From a bacterium (GTDB lineage: Bacteria; Desulfobacterota; Binatia; Binatales; Binataceae), in contig JADBKU010000015.1 of assembly GCA_014896235.1 (NCBI GenBank), positions 1 to 64,000 of the forward strand: DNA of 64,000 bases, given 5' to 3'. Below, in pieces: positions 30,213 through 38,037 of this stretch. A program made the position numbers and the translations under genes. The notes under the pieces are model-generated. The model was given only the letters and a program-made list of their open reading frames with translations. It did no database searches and was not told the DNA's origin. Each line of letters opens with the position of its first letter. Position 1 is the stretch's first letter.

Positions 30213-31216
30213 TCGCGCAATTCGTCCTCGATCATTTCGCGGACGGCGTCCAACGCGCGCAGATCGTTGGGCAGCCAAAGCCGCTTCATGGGAATATGGT
30301 TCGCGGCATATTGAGCAAAATCGAACTCGCGCGCCAATAATTCAGGATCCGTACTGTCCAGCCGCATTCCGTAATTGATCAATTCCATGCACGCATCGCG
30401 CCGCGACAAAGCTTCCATGCGGGGCTTCGCGCTCGAAGCCCCGCCAGCCGTTTCAATCCGCGACAGAAAGAAAATCCGGCTCACCGGATGCGATTGGATC
30501 GCCGCTCCCCATTTCGGCAGGTCCAGGCGCAAGCGCCGTTTCGCGGTGTAATCCGCCACCGGCGCGGCGTTTGTTCCGTCAGGTAGAAGGGCCTCTAACG
30601 AATCTTCGCGCAACTTGACGTGCGGATGCGACGGCGACGCGACCACAGTCTCGCGGCGCTCCAGGATCAGGAAGTCGTCGGTCAGGACAGCGTATCCGGC
30701 TAGCGACAGACTTGTGGCAAGCGTCGACTTGCCGATTCCGGAATCGCCCGCAAACGCACACGCTCCGCGTTCGGTTGCGACCGCCGACGCATGTAGCACG
30801 CATTTGCCGCGCAACGCCAGAATCAGCGGCAGGACGTAGTCAACCAGCAAGGCGCGGAGCGTTAGATCGGATACGTCGTCCGACCGGCTTTGGCATACGA
30901 GTTCCCGGCCGGCGCGATCCACTTCAAAATCGGCCAGATCGTGATAGCGAAGCAGATAACCTTTGACCGTTTTCGCGCGCGACGCCCATCGCGTTCCGTC
31001 GGCCAAGTCCAGGTTGATGAACCAGCTCGGCGGCGATGTTCCACGCTTCGCCGCGGCATCCTGCAGGCGGATCACCAGCGGCTCGCTGTCTTCGGTCAAC
31101 GCCCGATCGCAAGGCGTGAGCTCTGGGAGCGAAGTGTCACTTAAAATGCTAAGCTCACCGAGCCGGTACGCGTAGCGTCCGCCACCTGCGACAATTCCTT
31201 TGTATGGTGAAGCCAC
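30209..31216 (-). CDS. HPr-kinase-like peptide kinase of the lasso locus
   Basis: 335 residues from a GTG at 31216. The C-terminal half is HprK/P-like: Walker A FAGDSGIGKSTLATSL near residue 155, TDDFLILE, the H-x-x-x-K-L-R segment SHPHVKLREDSLEALLPDG, and a C-terminal helical tail. Lasso clusters of the paeninodin type encode such kinases, which phosphorylate a Ser of the precursor. Candidate acceptors in the local precursor are S42, S46, S47 and S52 (penultimate, not terminal). It follows the precursor gene by 133 bases on the same strand. Confidence 0.85.
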   Translation of the reverse strand: MASPYKGIVAGGGRYAYRLGELSILSDTSLPELTPCDRALTEDSEPLVIRLQDAAAKRGTSPPSWFINLDLADGTRWASRAKTVKGYLLRYHDLADFEVDRAGRELVCQSRSDDVSDLTLRALLVDYVLPLILALRGKCVLHASAVATERGACAFAGDSGIGKSTLATSLSLAGYAVLTDDFLILERRETVVASPSHPHVKLREDSLEALLPDGTNAAPVADYTAKRRLRLDLPKWGAAIQSHPVSRIFFLSRIETAGGASSAKPRMEALSRRDACMELINYGMRLDSTDPELLAREFDFAQYAANHIPMKRLWLPNDLRALDAVREMIEDELRD

Positions 31217-31349
31217 GAATCGAGGCGGAATGGCGTGGCTCGCAGCTTTTAGCGCCGTCCAACCCCCGCCATCCTGCGGCCATCCCGTCCCGCCGAATGA
31301 ATCTCTTCCGTGAGCGCTCGAGAATGCAAGGCAATCAGGAAAAGCCGAA

Positions 31350-31511
31350 TCAGCCGCTTCCTCTCATATTGCTGCTGTCAGGCAAACTGCGCGCTTTTGG
31401 AGTGGCCGTGATCTTTGTCACGCTCCCGTAATCGACAAGAGCAGGCGATACGTACGCCTTTTTCTTCTTGGCAGGCTTCGTCTCGGGTTCGACGGATGGT
31501 TGTTTTCGCAT
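31350..31511 (-). CDS. Lasso-peptide precursor (A gene), 53 residues
   Basis: Too short to stand out as an ORF but well supported. ATG at 31511, with AGGAG eight bases upstream, opens 53 codons to a TGA at 31350-31352. The leader has a Lys-rich stretch (KPAKKKK) then Y20-x2-P23-x-L25-x3-G29-x5-T35, exactly the lasso leader motif YxxPxLxxxG...Tx. Cleavage after T35-A36 would leave a 17-residue core TPKARSLPDSSNMRGSG, with D45 as core residue 9. A 9-membered T1-D9 macrolactam would fit the family, leaving an 8-residue tail. Thr as residue 1 is unusual (Gly is commonest). It is co-directional with the kinase, at the outer edge of the locus. Confidence 0.8.
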   Translation of the reverse strand: MRKQPSVEPETKPAKKKKAYVSPALVDYGSVTKITATPKARSLPDSSNMRGSG

Positions 31512-31939
31512 TGGCCAACTCCTGAATCAGCTAACTGTTTAGCCCGCTTTCGTTTTGTCCGATGCTGTTTTTGCTACTTACGCGAGTTCGACAGCTTGCC
31601 AACAACGCCGGGTGCGCTTTGTCGCTTGGCAGCGTGAACTATTACATCGTTTATTAGCCCAGTCAAGCTGGAAAAGAGCTTCAACACGCGATGTCGGATG
31701 CGCTGGAGTAACGGCTCGACAGGCATTTAGGCGGCGTTCCCCGATTCCCAAGCTGATCGATTGCCGGCAACGGATGCGACAACGTTGCAGCGGAGGAAAT
31801 CGGCGCCAACGTCCGAAATACAACCGCTGGCGCAGCAAGGATCAAAATGTCCGCGAGCAAGCCGGCTATATTTGAACCTTCCGACGGCTGACACGGCCGA
31901 TCCGTTGGTCGTGATTTTCTCTCCGTTTAAAGCCGTCCG
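31512..31939. other. Intergenic region upstream of the lasso precursor
   Basis: 428 bases, A+T-richer than the flanks, between the 3' end of the cobalamin operon and the lasso precursor start. I see no convincing gene: the open frame on the plus strand at 31555-31875 has no ribosome site and a random-looking Arg/Ser-rich product. The region holds a candidate promoter for the precursor (31638-31666, minus). No clear terminator hairpin for the cobalamin operon was found. Confidence 0.6.
31638..31666 (-). promoter_or_regulatory. Candidate sigma-70 promoter of the lasso precursor
   Basis: Read on the minus strand: TTGACT (-35, five of six), 17-base spacer, AATAGT (-10, four of six). It would give a 5' leader of about 120 bases before the precursor ATG at 31511. 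Confidence 0.35.
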
Positions 31940-33349
31940 TCAGCGAGCGGCGGATTCACTTGCTTTTTTCGTTCGGCGGGCGCGAACGCACGCCTCGACC
32001 ATCGCTTCCGCCATGCTGGGATTCGACGCCCAGTGTGCGTGCACATAGGAGGCGATGACGTTGTTTAGCCTGAAACCTTCTTCGAGCGCGGCGCCGTCGC
32101 GCCGGCGTCGAATCGCCAAGGCCGGCGCCATCTTCGACGACAATAATTCGAGCCTTGAATATCGAAACTGATGGCCGCGGAAAGCGCTTCCGGCGGGACC
32201 TAAGATGGAATCGTTCAGCGTACGCGCTTCCACGTAGCCAAGCGCCTGCAGACGTTCGCACATAATGGTTCGCGCGGGCACGACGCCGCACATCGGATAA
32301 ACCCGCTTATCCAGCGTCTGGAGTTCGGAACACAGATACATCAATCCACCGCATTCGGCGTGGATTACGCCGTCCGCGGCGGCAAACTCGGCGATCTGCA
32401 GTCTCATCGTGGCATTTCGTTCAAGTTCGGCCGCGTGCGCCTCGGGATAGCCGCCGCCCAGGTAAAGGCCATCGACGGCCGGCAATCGAACATCGTGTAT
32501 CGGCGAGAAGCGAATCAGCCGTGCGCCCGCATTCTCAAGCCGCGCAAGATTGTCCTCATAGTAAAAATGGAAGGCTTCGTCGTAGGCGACGCCGATGACG
32601 CATTTACTTTTGCGCCGGGCTGCCGCTGCGACGGGCGTAGCGGTTTGCAGAGGCCGGGCTTTTGCCGCGAGCGAGATTATTTCGTCCAGATCACACCATT
32701 CGCCGACCAGTTCGCCCCACCGCGAGAGCCGCGCGTCAGGAACCGCGGACTCGTCGGCGGTTCGCAGACCGAGATGCCGCTCCGGGAATCGCGCCGACGC
32801 GTCTTTCGGCAGCCCGCCAATTACCGGCGGGCGATCCGACGCTTCCCGCAAAAGTCCCAGATGCCCTTTGCTTCCGACGCGATTGCAGATTAACCCAGCG
32901 ATCCGCAGTTCGCGGTCGAAGTCGGCAAAGCCGCGCCCGACGGCCGCGATTGAACGGGCCATCCCGGAGGCGTCCACCACCAACAGCACCGGCGCATCGA
33001 GCCATTTGGCGATTTCCGCGGTCGATCCGCTCTGGTCGGTCGCCGACGCGCCGTCAAACAAGCCCATGACGCCTTCGATGATCGCGATATCGGCGTCAAC
33101 CGAAGCCCGCACGAAAGTGGCGATGACCGCCTCGCGACCCATCATCCAACCGTCGAGGTTGTGTGAAACAGAACCGGCGGCGCGCGCGTGATAAGTCGGA
33201 TCCAGATAGTCCGGTCCGCATTTGAAGATCGCGACCCTCAAGCCGCGCGAGCGAAGCGCCCGTACAAGCCCCACCGTAAAAGTGGTTTTGCCAACGCCGC
33301 TCGACGTGCCCGCGACAACGAGGCGCGGTATTTCGTGAGCCGGCTTCAT
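31940..33349 (-). CDS. cbiA: Cobyrinate a,c-diamide synthase
   Basis: 469 residues from the ATG at 33349, which overlaps the stop of cobA-hemD (ATGA); the open frame extends upstream in the neighbour. An N-terminal P-loop dethiobiotin-synthetase-like domain starts RLVVAGTSSGVGKTTFTVGL. The C-terminal glutamine amidotransferase domain has VIHAECGGLMYL with the catalytic Cys and, later, a His in GHQFRYSRLE. It amidates the a and c side chains of cobyrinate using ATP and Gln. It is the last gene of the 13-gene cobalamin operon. Confidence 0.93.
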   Translation of the reverse strand: MKPAHEIPRLVVAGTSSGVGKTTFTVGLVRALRSRGLRVAIFKCGPDYLDPTYHARAAGSVSHNLDGWMMGREAVIATFVRASVDADIAIIEGVMGLFDGASATDQSGSTAEIAKWLDAPVLLVVDASGMARSIAAVGRGFADFDRELRIAGLICNRVGSKGHLGLLREASDRPPVIGGLPKDASARFPERHLGLRTADESAVPDARLSRWGELVGEWCDLDEIISLAAKARPLQTATPVAAAARRKSKCVIGVAYDEAFHFYYEDNLARLENAGARLIRFSPIHDVRLPAVDGLYLGGGYPEAHAAELERNATMRLQIAEFAAADGVIHAECGGLMYLCSELQTLDKRVYPMCGVVPARTIMCERLQALGYVEARTLNDSILGPAGSAFRGHQFRYSRLELLSSKMAPALAIRRRRDGAALEEGFRLNNVIASYVHAHWASNPSMAEAMVEACVRARRTKKASESAAR

Positions 33350-34842
33350 TTCACTCCATCGCCCGTCCGTTCGCGCTCGAAATCGCCTTCGCCGGAGACG
33401 CCAAGGATCTTGCGCACGGCCGCAACAATCGAGTCGATGTTGTCGGCGTCGCACCGTTTCACATTGGCGGCTCCGAGGGCCTTCGCCGCAGCTTCGGTCA
33501 CGGGGCCGATCGCGATCATCGGTATCTCCACGAGCGAATGCCCATCCGCGCCCTCCAGCAACAGGCGCGCCGCGCTGGAACTGGGTAGTACGATCAACTC
33601 GGGAGTCTCAATAAATTTCGCCGCGTACTCGTACGATTGCCGATAAACCGGCGCCTCTTCCACCAACGCGCCAGCGGCTTCGAGGTCGGCTTTCAGGTTG
33701 GGCCGTCCTTGCGTTGAGGCGACCAGAAGCAGGCGCTTGCCCGGAAAGACGGACGCGGCTTTGGCGGTCGCCTCGCGGCACGCGCCGTCGAGTTCGAGAA
33801 ATGCTGAGACGCCGTTTTTCTTCAGGGCGGCGGCAGCGTCGCGGCCAACGGCGATAACTCGAGTTCCGTTCGCGCAGGACGCCCCGGAATCAATTGCGCG
33901 AAGCAGCCTCGGCGCCATATTGGCGCCCACCGCACAGCCGAACACGATGGCGTCGTAGGGAATCTTCTGAAGGGCGCGCTCCAGCGCGGCGAGGCAGACT
34001 GTTTCCTGAATCGAAACCTTGGGTCTTTCCAGCACCATGGCGCCCATGGCGCGCAGTCGCGCCGCGATTTGCGACGGTCCGGGCCGCGCACGCGCGACCA
34101 GCAGGCGGCGTCCGTGCAACGGCGCCTTCTCGAACCAGCCGATTCGTTCCCGCAGCCGCGTCGCGTCGCCGACGATCACAAGCGCCGGATCGGAGTTGCA
34201 GCCGGGCTGAACCCGGCTGGCCAATTCCGCAAGCGTACCTGTAATTACCGTCTGTCTCGGAGTGGTCGCTGCGGCGATATACGCCGCCGGCGTGGAAGGA
34301 GCGTGCCCCCTCTGGAGCAGCCGCTGGATGTTTTCCGGAAGCCGGCGGGCGGCCATGTACAACACCACGGTTTCATGCGCGCGACCGCCAGGCTCCGCAC
34401 GACGGCCGGTCGTGAGAGTGACCCGCGACGCATGATGGCGGTGGGTCAGAGGGATGCCGGCATAGGCGGCCGCGCCCAGAGCGGCGGACACGCCCGGCAC
34501 GATTTCAAACGGAATTCCAGCGTTTGCCAGTTCCTCGGCCTCCTCCGCGCCACGACCGAAGATCAACGGGTCGCCGGACTTCAACCGCACCACCACGCGC
34601 CCCGCCCGTGCGCGCTCGACCACGAGCGGATGGAGACGATAGTCGATCTTTCCGCGACCATGCCGGCGGCCGACGGCGAGCAGTTCGGCGTCGGATGAAA
34701 CGAGTGAGAGTATCTCCGAAGATACCAGTTCGTCATGGGCGACAACTTCGGCCGACCGAATCAATTCGAACGCTCGAATGGTCAGCAGCCCCGGATCGCC
34801 CGGACCCGCCCCGACCAGATATACGATGCCCTGCGCGGACAT
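33346..34842 (-). CDS. cobA-hemD: Uroporphyrinogen-III C-methyltransferase / uroporphyrinogen-III synthase fusion (CobA-HemD)
   Basis: 498 residues from the ATG at 34842. The N-terminal half (about residues 1-250) is SUMT: IVYLVGAGPGDPGLLTIRA, RLKSGDPLIFGRGAEEAE, GIPFEIVPGVSAALGAAAYAG. The C-terminal half (about 255-490) is HemD: GRRLLVARARPGPSQIAARL, FGCAVGANMAPRLL and a final PMIAIGPVTEAAAKALG. Together they cyclise hydroxymethylbilane to uroporphyrinogen III and methylate it to precorrin-2. It lies 4 bases after cobM and overlaps cbiA by four. Confidence 0.93.
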   Translation of the reverse strand: MSAQGIVYLVGAGPGDPGLLTIRAFELIRSAEVVAHDELVSSEILSLVSSDAELLAVGRRHGRGKIDYRLHPLVVERARAGRVVVRLKSGDPLIFGRGAEEAEELANAGIPFEIVPGVSAALGAAAYAGIPLTHRHHASRVTLTTGRRAEPGGRAHETVVLYMAARRLPENIQRLLQRGHAPSTPAAYIAAATTPRQTVITGTLAELASRVQPGCNSDPALVIVGDATRLRERIGWFEKAPLHGRRLLVARARPGPSQIAARLRAMGAMVLERPKVSIQETVCLAALERALQKIPYDAIVFGCAVGANMAPRLLRAIDSGASCANGTRVIAVGRDAAAALKKNGVSAFLELDGACREATAKAASVFPGKRLLLVASTQGRPNLKADLEAAGALVEEAPVYRQSYEYAAKFIETPELIVLPSSSAARLLLEGADGHSLVEIPMIAIGPVTEAAAKALGAANVKRCDADNIDSIVAAVRKILGVSGEGDFERERTGDGVK

Positions 34843-34846
34843 TGGC

Positions 34847-35614
34847 CTACCCCGCTTTGATCTTCGCCTTGCGAAAACGATGGCTGAAGTCGGGCGCGTA
34901 CAGACGCGAGTCGGCAAAATCGTTCGCGGTGAGCGTGCGGCCCACGATGATTATCGATTGGCTCTTGATCCCGGCTTCTCTCACCCGGACCAAAATGTCT
35001 CCGAGCGTTCCGCGCACGATGTTCTGGTCCGGGCAGGCGGCCTTGTGTACCACGGCGACCGGACAGTCCGCGCCGTATTCAGGAATCAGCGCTTCGCAAA
35101 CCTCGCGCAACAACGTGATGCTGAGGAAAAGAACCATGGTGGCGTGATGGCGCGCGAGGTCGCGGAGTTTTTCGCCATCCGGCATCGGGGTGCGTCCTTC
35201 GGCGCGCGTCAAAATCACCGTCTGGCTGAGTTCCGGCAGAGTCAGTTCACGGCGCAGCACCGCGGCCGCCGCGCTGAAGGAGGAGACGCCGGGCACAACC
35301 TCGTATCCGATCCCCAGTTGATCCATCCGCCGCATCTGCTCCGCGGTCGAGCCGAAAATGAGCGGATCGCCGGTGTGAACTCTTGCAACATCCTGATCGG
35401 CGTCCCGAGCCTCAACGATCACCGCGATGATTTCATCCAGCGTCATCCCTGAGGAGTCGATAACCCTGGCGTCGGCTCGGGCCATCGCGATCGCGTCGCG
35501 CGGCACCAGCGATCCGGTATAGAGCACTACCGGGCAGGACGAGATCAGTTCGGCCGCGCGCAGCGTCAGCAGCCTGGGGTCTCCGGGGCCGGCGCCGATG
35601 ATAAAGACCTTCAT
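34847..35614 (-). CDS. cobM: (Cobalt-)precorrin-4 C11-methyltransferase
   Basis: 255 residues, with the tetrapyrrole methylase motifs VFIIGAGPGDPRLLTLRA, RVHTGDPLIFGSTAEQM and YEVVPGVSSFSAAAAVLRREL. The segment SGMTLDEI and the LPELSQTVILTRAEGRTPMP region are typical of CbiF/CobM. It methylates C11 with SAM. It sits 8 bases after the small unknown gene and 4 before cobA-hemD, inside the operon. Confidence 0.94.
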   Translation of the reverse strand: MKVFIIGAGPGDPRLLTLRAAELISSCPVVLYTGSLVPRDAIAMARADARVIDSSGMTLDEIIAVIVEARDADQDVARVHTGDPLIFGSTAEQMRRMDQLGIGYEVVPGVSSFSAAAAVLRRELTLPELSQTVILTRAEGRTPMPDGEKLRDLARHHATMVLFLSITLLREVCEALIPEYGADCPVAVVHKAACPDQNIVRGTLGDILVRVREAGIKSQSIIIVGRTLTANDFADSRLYAPDFSHRFRKAKIKAG

Positions 35615-35622
35615 CGTTTCTC

Positions 35623-36036
35623 CTACAGACAGCGCAGAACCGTATCCCGGACGATGTTCCAGATCGGCGCCGGCATCTCGCCGAGCCAGCGCACATCCAC
35701 TGGTTGATCGAGGGGAAGCTCATCTTGTCCGTCCGGATCCATCAGGAGACGCCACAGCCGCTCGCTCACCGAGCCATTGCGTTCGATCAGCAGGCGCTCA
35801 GCCAGCGTGGCGGCCAGTTGTTCGCCTTCCAGATCGAGCGTCAGGCAAGGGGGGGATATCTCGACCGTGCGCCGCGCCGACAAGGGAACATAAGGCCGCT
35901 TGAGCGCGTCGATCGCTTCCGGCGGATCGAAGCCCGCAGCCTCGAAATCGCATGGTTCCTTGGTATTTCCGATCAGAAAAAATCTGCCGCCGGTCTCGGC
36001 GAGAATCGCGCCGGCCAGTCGTCCCGCCCGGGCCAT
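35623..36036 (-). CDS. Small unknown protein of the cobalamin operon
   Basis: 137 residues. The ATG at 36036 overlaps the cobJ stop (TGATG); a GTG one codon upstream is also possible. It has a Gly-rich start (AGRLAGAILAETGGRFFLIGN), a mid-segment with EAIDALKRPYVPLSARRTVEI and a Trp-rich C-terminal part. I do not recognise the family. It resembles neither CobE/CbiG-C nor CobK. Its tight coupling between cobJ and cobM suggests a role in ring synthesis, but this is only context. Confidence 0.75.
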   Translation of the reverse strand: MARAGRLAGAILAETGGRFFLIGNTKEPCDFEAAGFDPPEAIDALKRPYVPLSARRTVEISPPCLTLDLEGEQLAATLAERLLIERNGSVSERLWRLLMDPDGQDELPLDQPVDVRWLGEMPAPIWNIVRDTVLRCL

Positions 36037-36881
36037 CACTCAACCTCCGCCTGATCGGACGCCGCCTCCAGCACCAAAGAACGGCCCGGCCGTTGACCCG
36101 GCAGAGGCTCGCCGTCCGATGTGTATTTATTCGCATAGCCGCGCGGCGTAACCATGTATCCCTCGAAGACAAAGGTATTGCTCGAACCGACGATTACCGT
36201 GGTGAGCATCCCGATTTCATAGTCGAGAAAATGGTCCAGGTCGGTGAGCACGGCTTGCTGAAGTTTCCGATACGCGCTCTTTACGAGCGCAACCGGCGTC
36301 GTCGGCTGGCGATACCTGCCGATAATTGAATGTGCTTCGACGATCTGGCGCGTGCGCCGGCCGCTCGCCGGATTGTACAGCCCGATCACGAAATCGGCGG
36401 ACGCGGCGGCCTCGATGCGGCGGGCGATCACCGGCCATGGCGTCAGCAGGTCCGAGAGCGAGATGGCGCAGAAGTCGTGAACCAGCGGCGCGCCCATCAG
36501 CGAAGCGCATGAACTGAGCGCGGTGACGCCAGGTATGATGCGCAGTTCGGGCGAATCGCCGCGCTTCCATCCGATATCGCGCAGCACCTCGAACACCAGC
36601 CCGGCCATCCCGTAAACGCCCGCGTCGCCCGACGAAATCAAGGCGACCCTGGCGCCTGCGCGCGCGCGTTCGACCGCCGCCCGCGCCCTGCCAATCTCCT
36701 CGGTCATGCCGGTCCGCACGATCTCTTTGCCGCGAATCAAGTCGGCGACGAGCTTGATATAGGTCGTGTAGCCGACGATCAGCTCGGCGTCGGCGATCGC
36801 GCGAGTCGCGGCGGGAGTCGCGTGGTCGTGCGCTCCCGGCCCGATTCCGACCACGTAAAGAACGCCTTTCGCTTCAGACAT
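36036..36881 (-). CDS. cobJ: (Cobalt-)precorrin-3 C17-methyltransferase
   Basis: 281 residues from the ATG at 36881; an in-frame ATG lies two codons upstream. Motifs: VLYVVGIGPGAHDHATPAA, VALISSGDAGVYGMAGLVFE and LRIIPGVTALSSCASLMGAP, then HDFCAISLSDLLTPW, the CobJ/CbiH block, and LYNPASGRRTRQI. It methylates C17 and contracts the ring. With CbiG and CbiD beside it, the CbiH-type anaerobic reaction is more likely than the CobG-dependent one. It overlaps the cbiG 3' end. Confidence 0.93.
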   Translation of the reverse strand: MSEAKGVLYVVGIGPGAHDHATPAATRAIADAELIVGYTTYIKLVADLIRGKEIVRTGMTEEIGRARAAVERARAGARVALISSGDAGVYGMAGLVFEVLRDIGWKRGDSPELRIIPGVTALSSCASLMGAPLVHDFCAISLSDLLTPWPVIARRIEAAASADFVIGLYNPASGRRTRQIVEAHSIIGRYRQPTTPVALVKSAYRKLQQAVLTDLDHFLDYEIGMLTTVIVGSSNTFVFEGYMVTPRGYANKYTSDGEPLPGQRPGRSLVLEAASDQAEVE

Positions 36882-38037
36882 CGGCAACCTCCATCGGTCG
36901 CTTGGCGAACGGAATCCGCGCGATCGCGAGCGTCATCGAGCGTCCGGCTCCCGGCTCGGTATAGACCTGTTTGGGGACGAGCAGCCGCTCGGCGCCGGCG
37001 CCGAGCAACGCCGCGGGCTCGGCCACGCCGCGCGTGCCGACGTAACGCTTGACGGTTTCGGAAGGATTCTCAATTCCATGGACCGCGTCGAGTTCCTCGG
37101 CTGAGTGGATTTCGAGCGGCCATCCATGGCGCTCGGCAAGGGCCACGATCGCGGGCTCGTCACGCTTTTTATCGATCGTGACGAGTCGCTTCACTGATTT
37201 GAGCGACAGCCGATTGGCGTCGAACGCCTTCGCGACGCCCCGTTCCACCAACTCCGCTGGCGTATTTTTGTCGCAGCCGATTCCCAGCGCCAGGCTTCTG
37301 GGGCGATAGATGACCGCGCTTTTCCAGTGCTCCGGATGGGTTTCGCGAAAATCGCGATCCGAAGCGACAAGCAATATCTCAAATGCATGCGGATCGACGC
37401 CGTCCAGCGCCGTTGCGTAACGCACCCCGGGCGGCAACGATCGATCCAATGGCCACCAGTCGGGCTCTCCGGTCTCCTGGACGAACATGACCGGCGCGGC
37501 GTTAACCACGGCCGCACATCCGCGAGTCACGTTGCGATCGGGATCGTCGAGCGTCCAGCCGAAATCGCGGCCAAGGATGTCGACCGTCAGCGTGCCGATC
37601 GCGTCGGAGGCGGTTGTGACGACCGCCTGAGCGTCCAGCGCCTTCGCGATCCGTTCCGTGAAAACGTTGCCACGCCCGACATGGCCGGAAAGGACGCAGA
37701 TGGCGAAGCGCGCGGCGTCGTCCACGCACACCACGGCCGGATCCGTCTTTTTGTCCCGCATGAGCGGCGCGATCATCCGCACGACCGCGCCGACGCTGAC
37801 GATGAATGCGTGGCAATCGTAGGCCGGAAAGGTTTCGGCGAGCGTGGGTCCCATCGGCAGTTTGAGCGGCAGGACATTCGCGAGTCGGGGCGCGAGCGCC
37901 GCCGCCGACAGCAGTTTCTCGGAAACGTAAACGTCAGCGTCGCGGAAGGACTCCGCCAGTCGCCCGGCGATTTCCAGTCCGTGGCGCGTGATGGCGTAGA
38001 TTGCGAAGGATTTGCGCGGCGCTCCCACTTCGCTCAC
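36874..38037 (-). CDS. cbiG: Cobalt-precorrin-5A hydrolase
   Basis: 387 residues from a GTG at 38037 that overlaps the cobI stop (GTGA). The N-terminal half has FAIYAITRHGLEIAGRL, then HAFIVSVGAVVRMIAPLMRDKKTDPAVVCVDD and CVLSGHVGRGN, the CbiG signature that opens the lactone ring. The C-terminal half (LALGIGCDKNTPAELVE) is the CobE-like part. CbiG acts in the anaerobic route, losing acetaldehyde, so it marks pathway type. It overlaps cobJ at the 3' end. Confidence 0.92.
   Translation of the reverse strand: MSEVGAPRKSFAIYAITRHGLEIAGRLAESFRDADVYVSEKLLSAAALAPRLANVLPLKLPMGPTLAETFPAYDCHAFIVSVGAVVRMIAPLMRDKKTDPAVVCVDDAARFAICVLSGHVGRGNVFTERIAKALDAQAVVTTASDAIGTLTVDILGRDFGWTLDDPDRNVTRGCAAVVNAAPVMFVQETGEPDWWPLDRSLPPGVRYATALDGVDPHAFEILLVASDRDFRETHPEHWKSAVIYRPRSLALGIGCDKNTPAELVERGVAKAFDANRLSLKSVKRLVTIDKKRDEPAIVALAERHGWPLEIHSAEELDAVHGIENPSETVKRYVGTRGVAEPAALLGAGAERLLVPKQVYTEPGAGRSMTLAIARIPFAKRPMEVADV

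Noticed and set aside
31555-31875. A 106-codon plus-strand frame upstream of the lasso precursor.
   Set aside because: TTG start without ribosome site, Arg/Ser-rich product without known motifs, in a promoter-like A+T-richer region.
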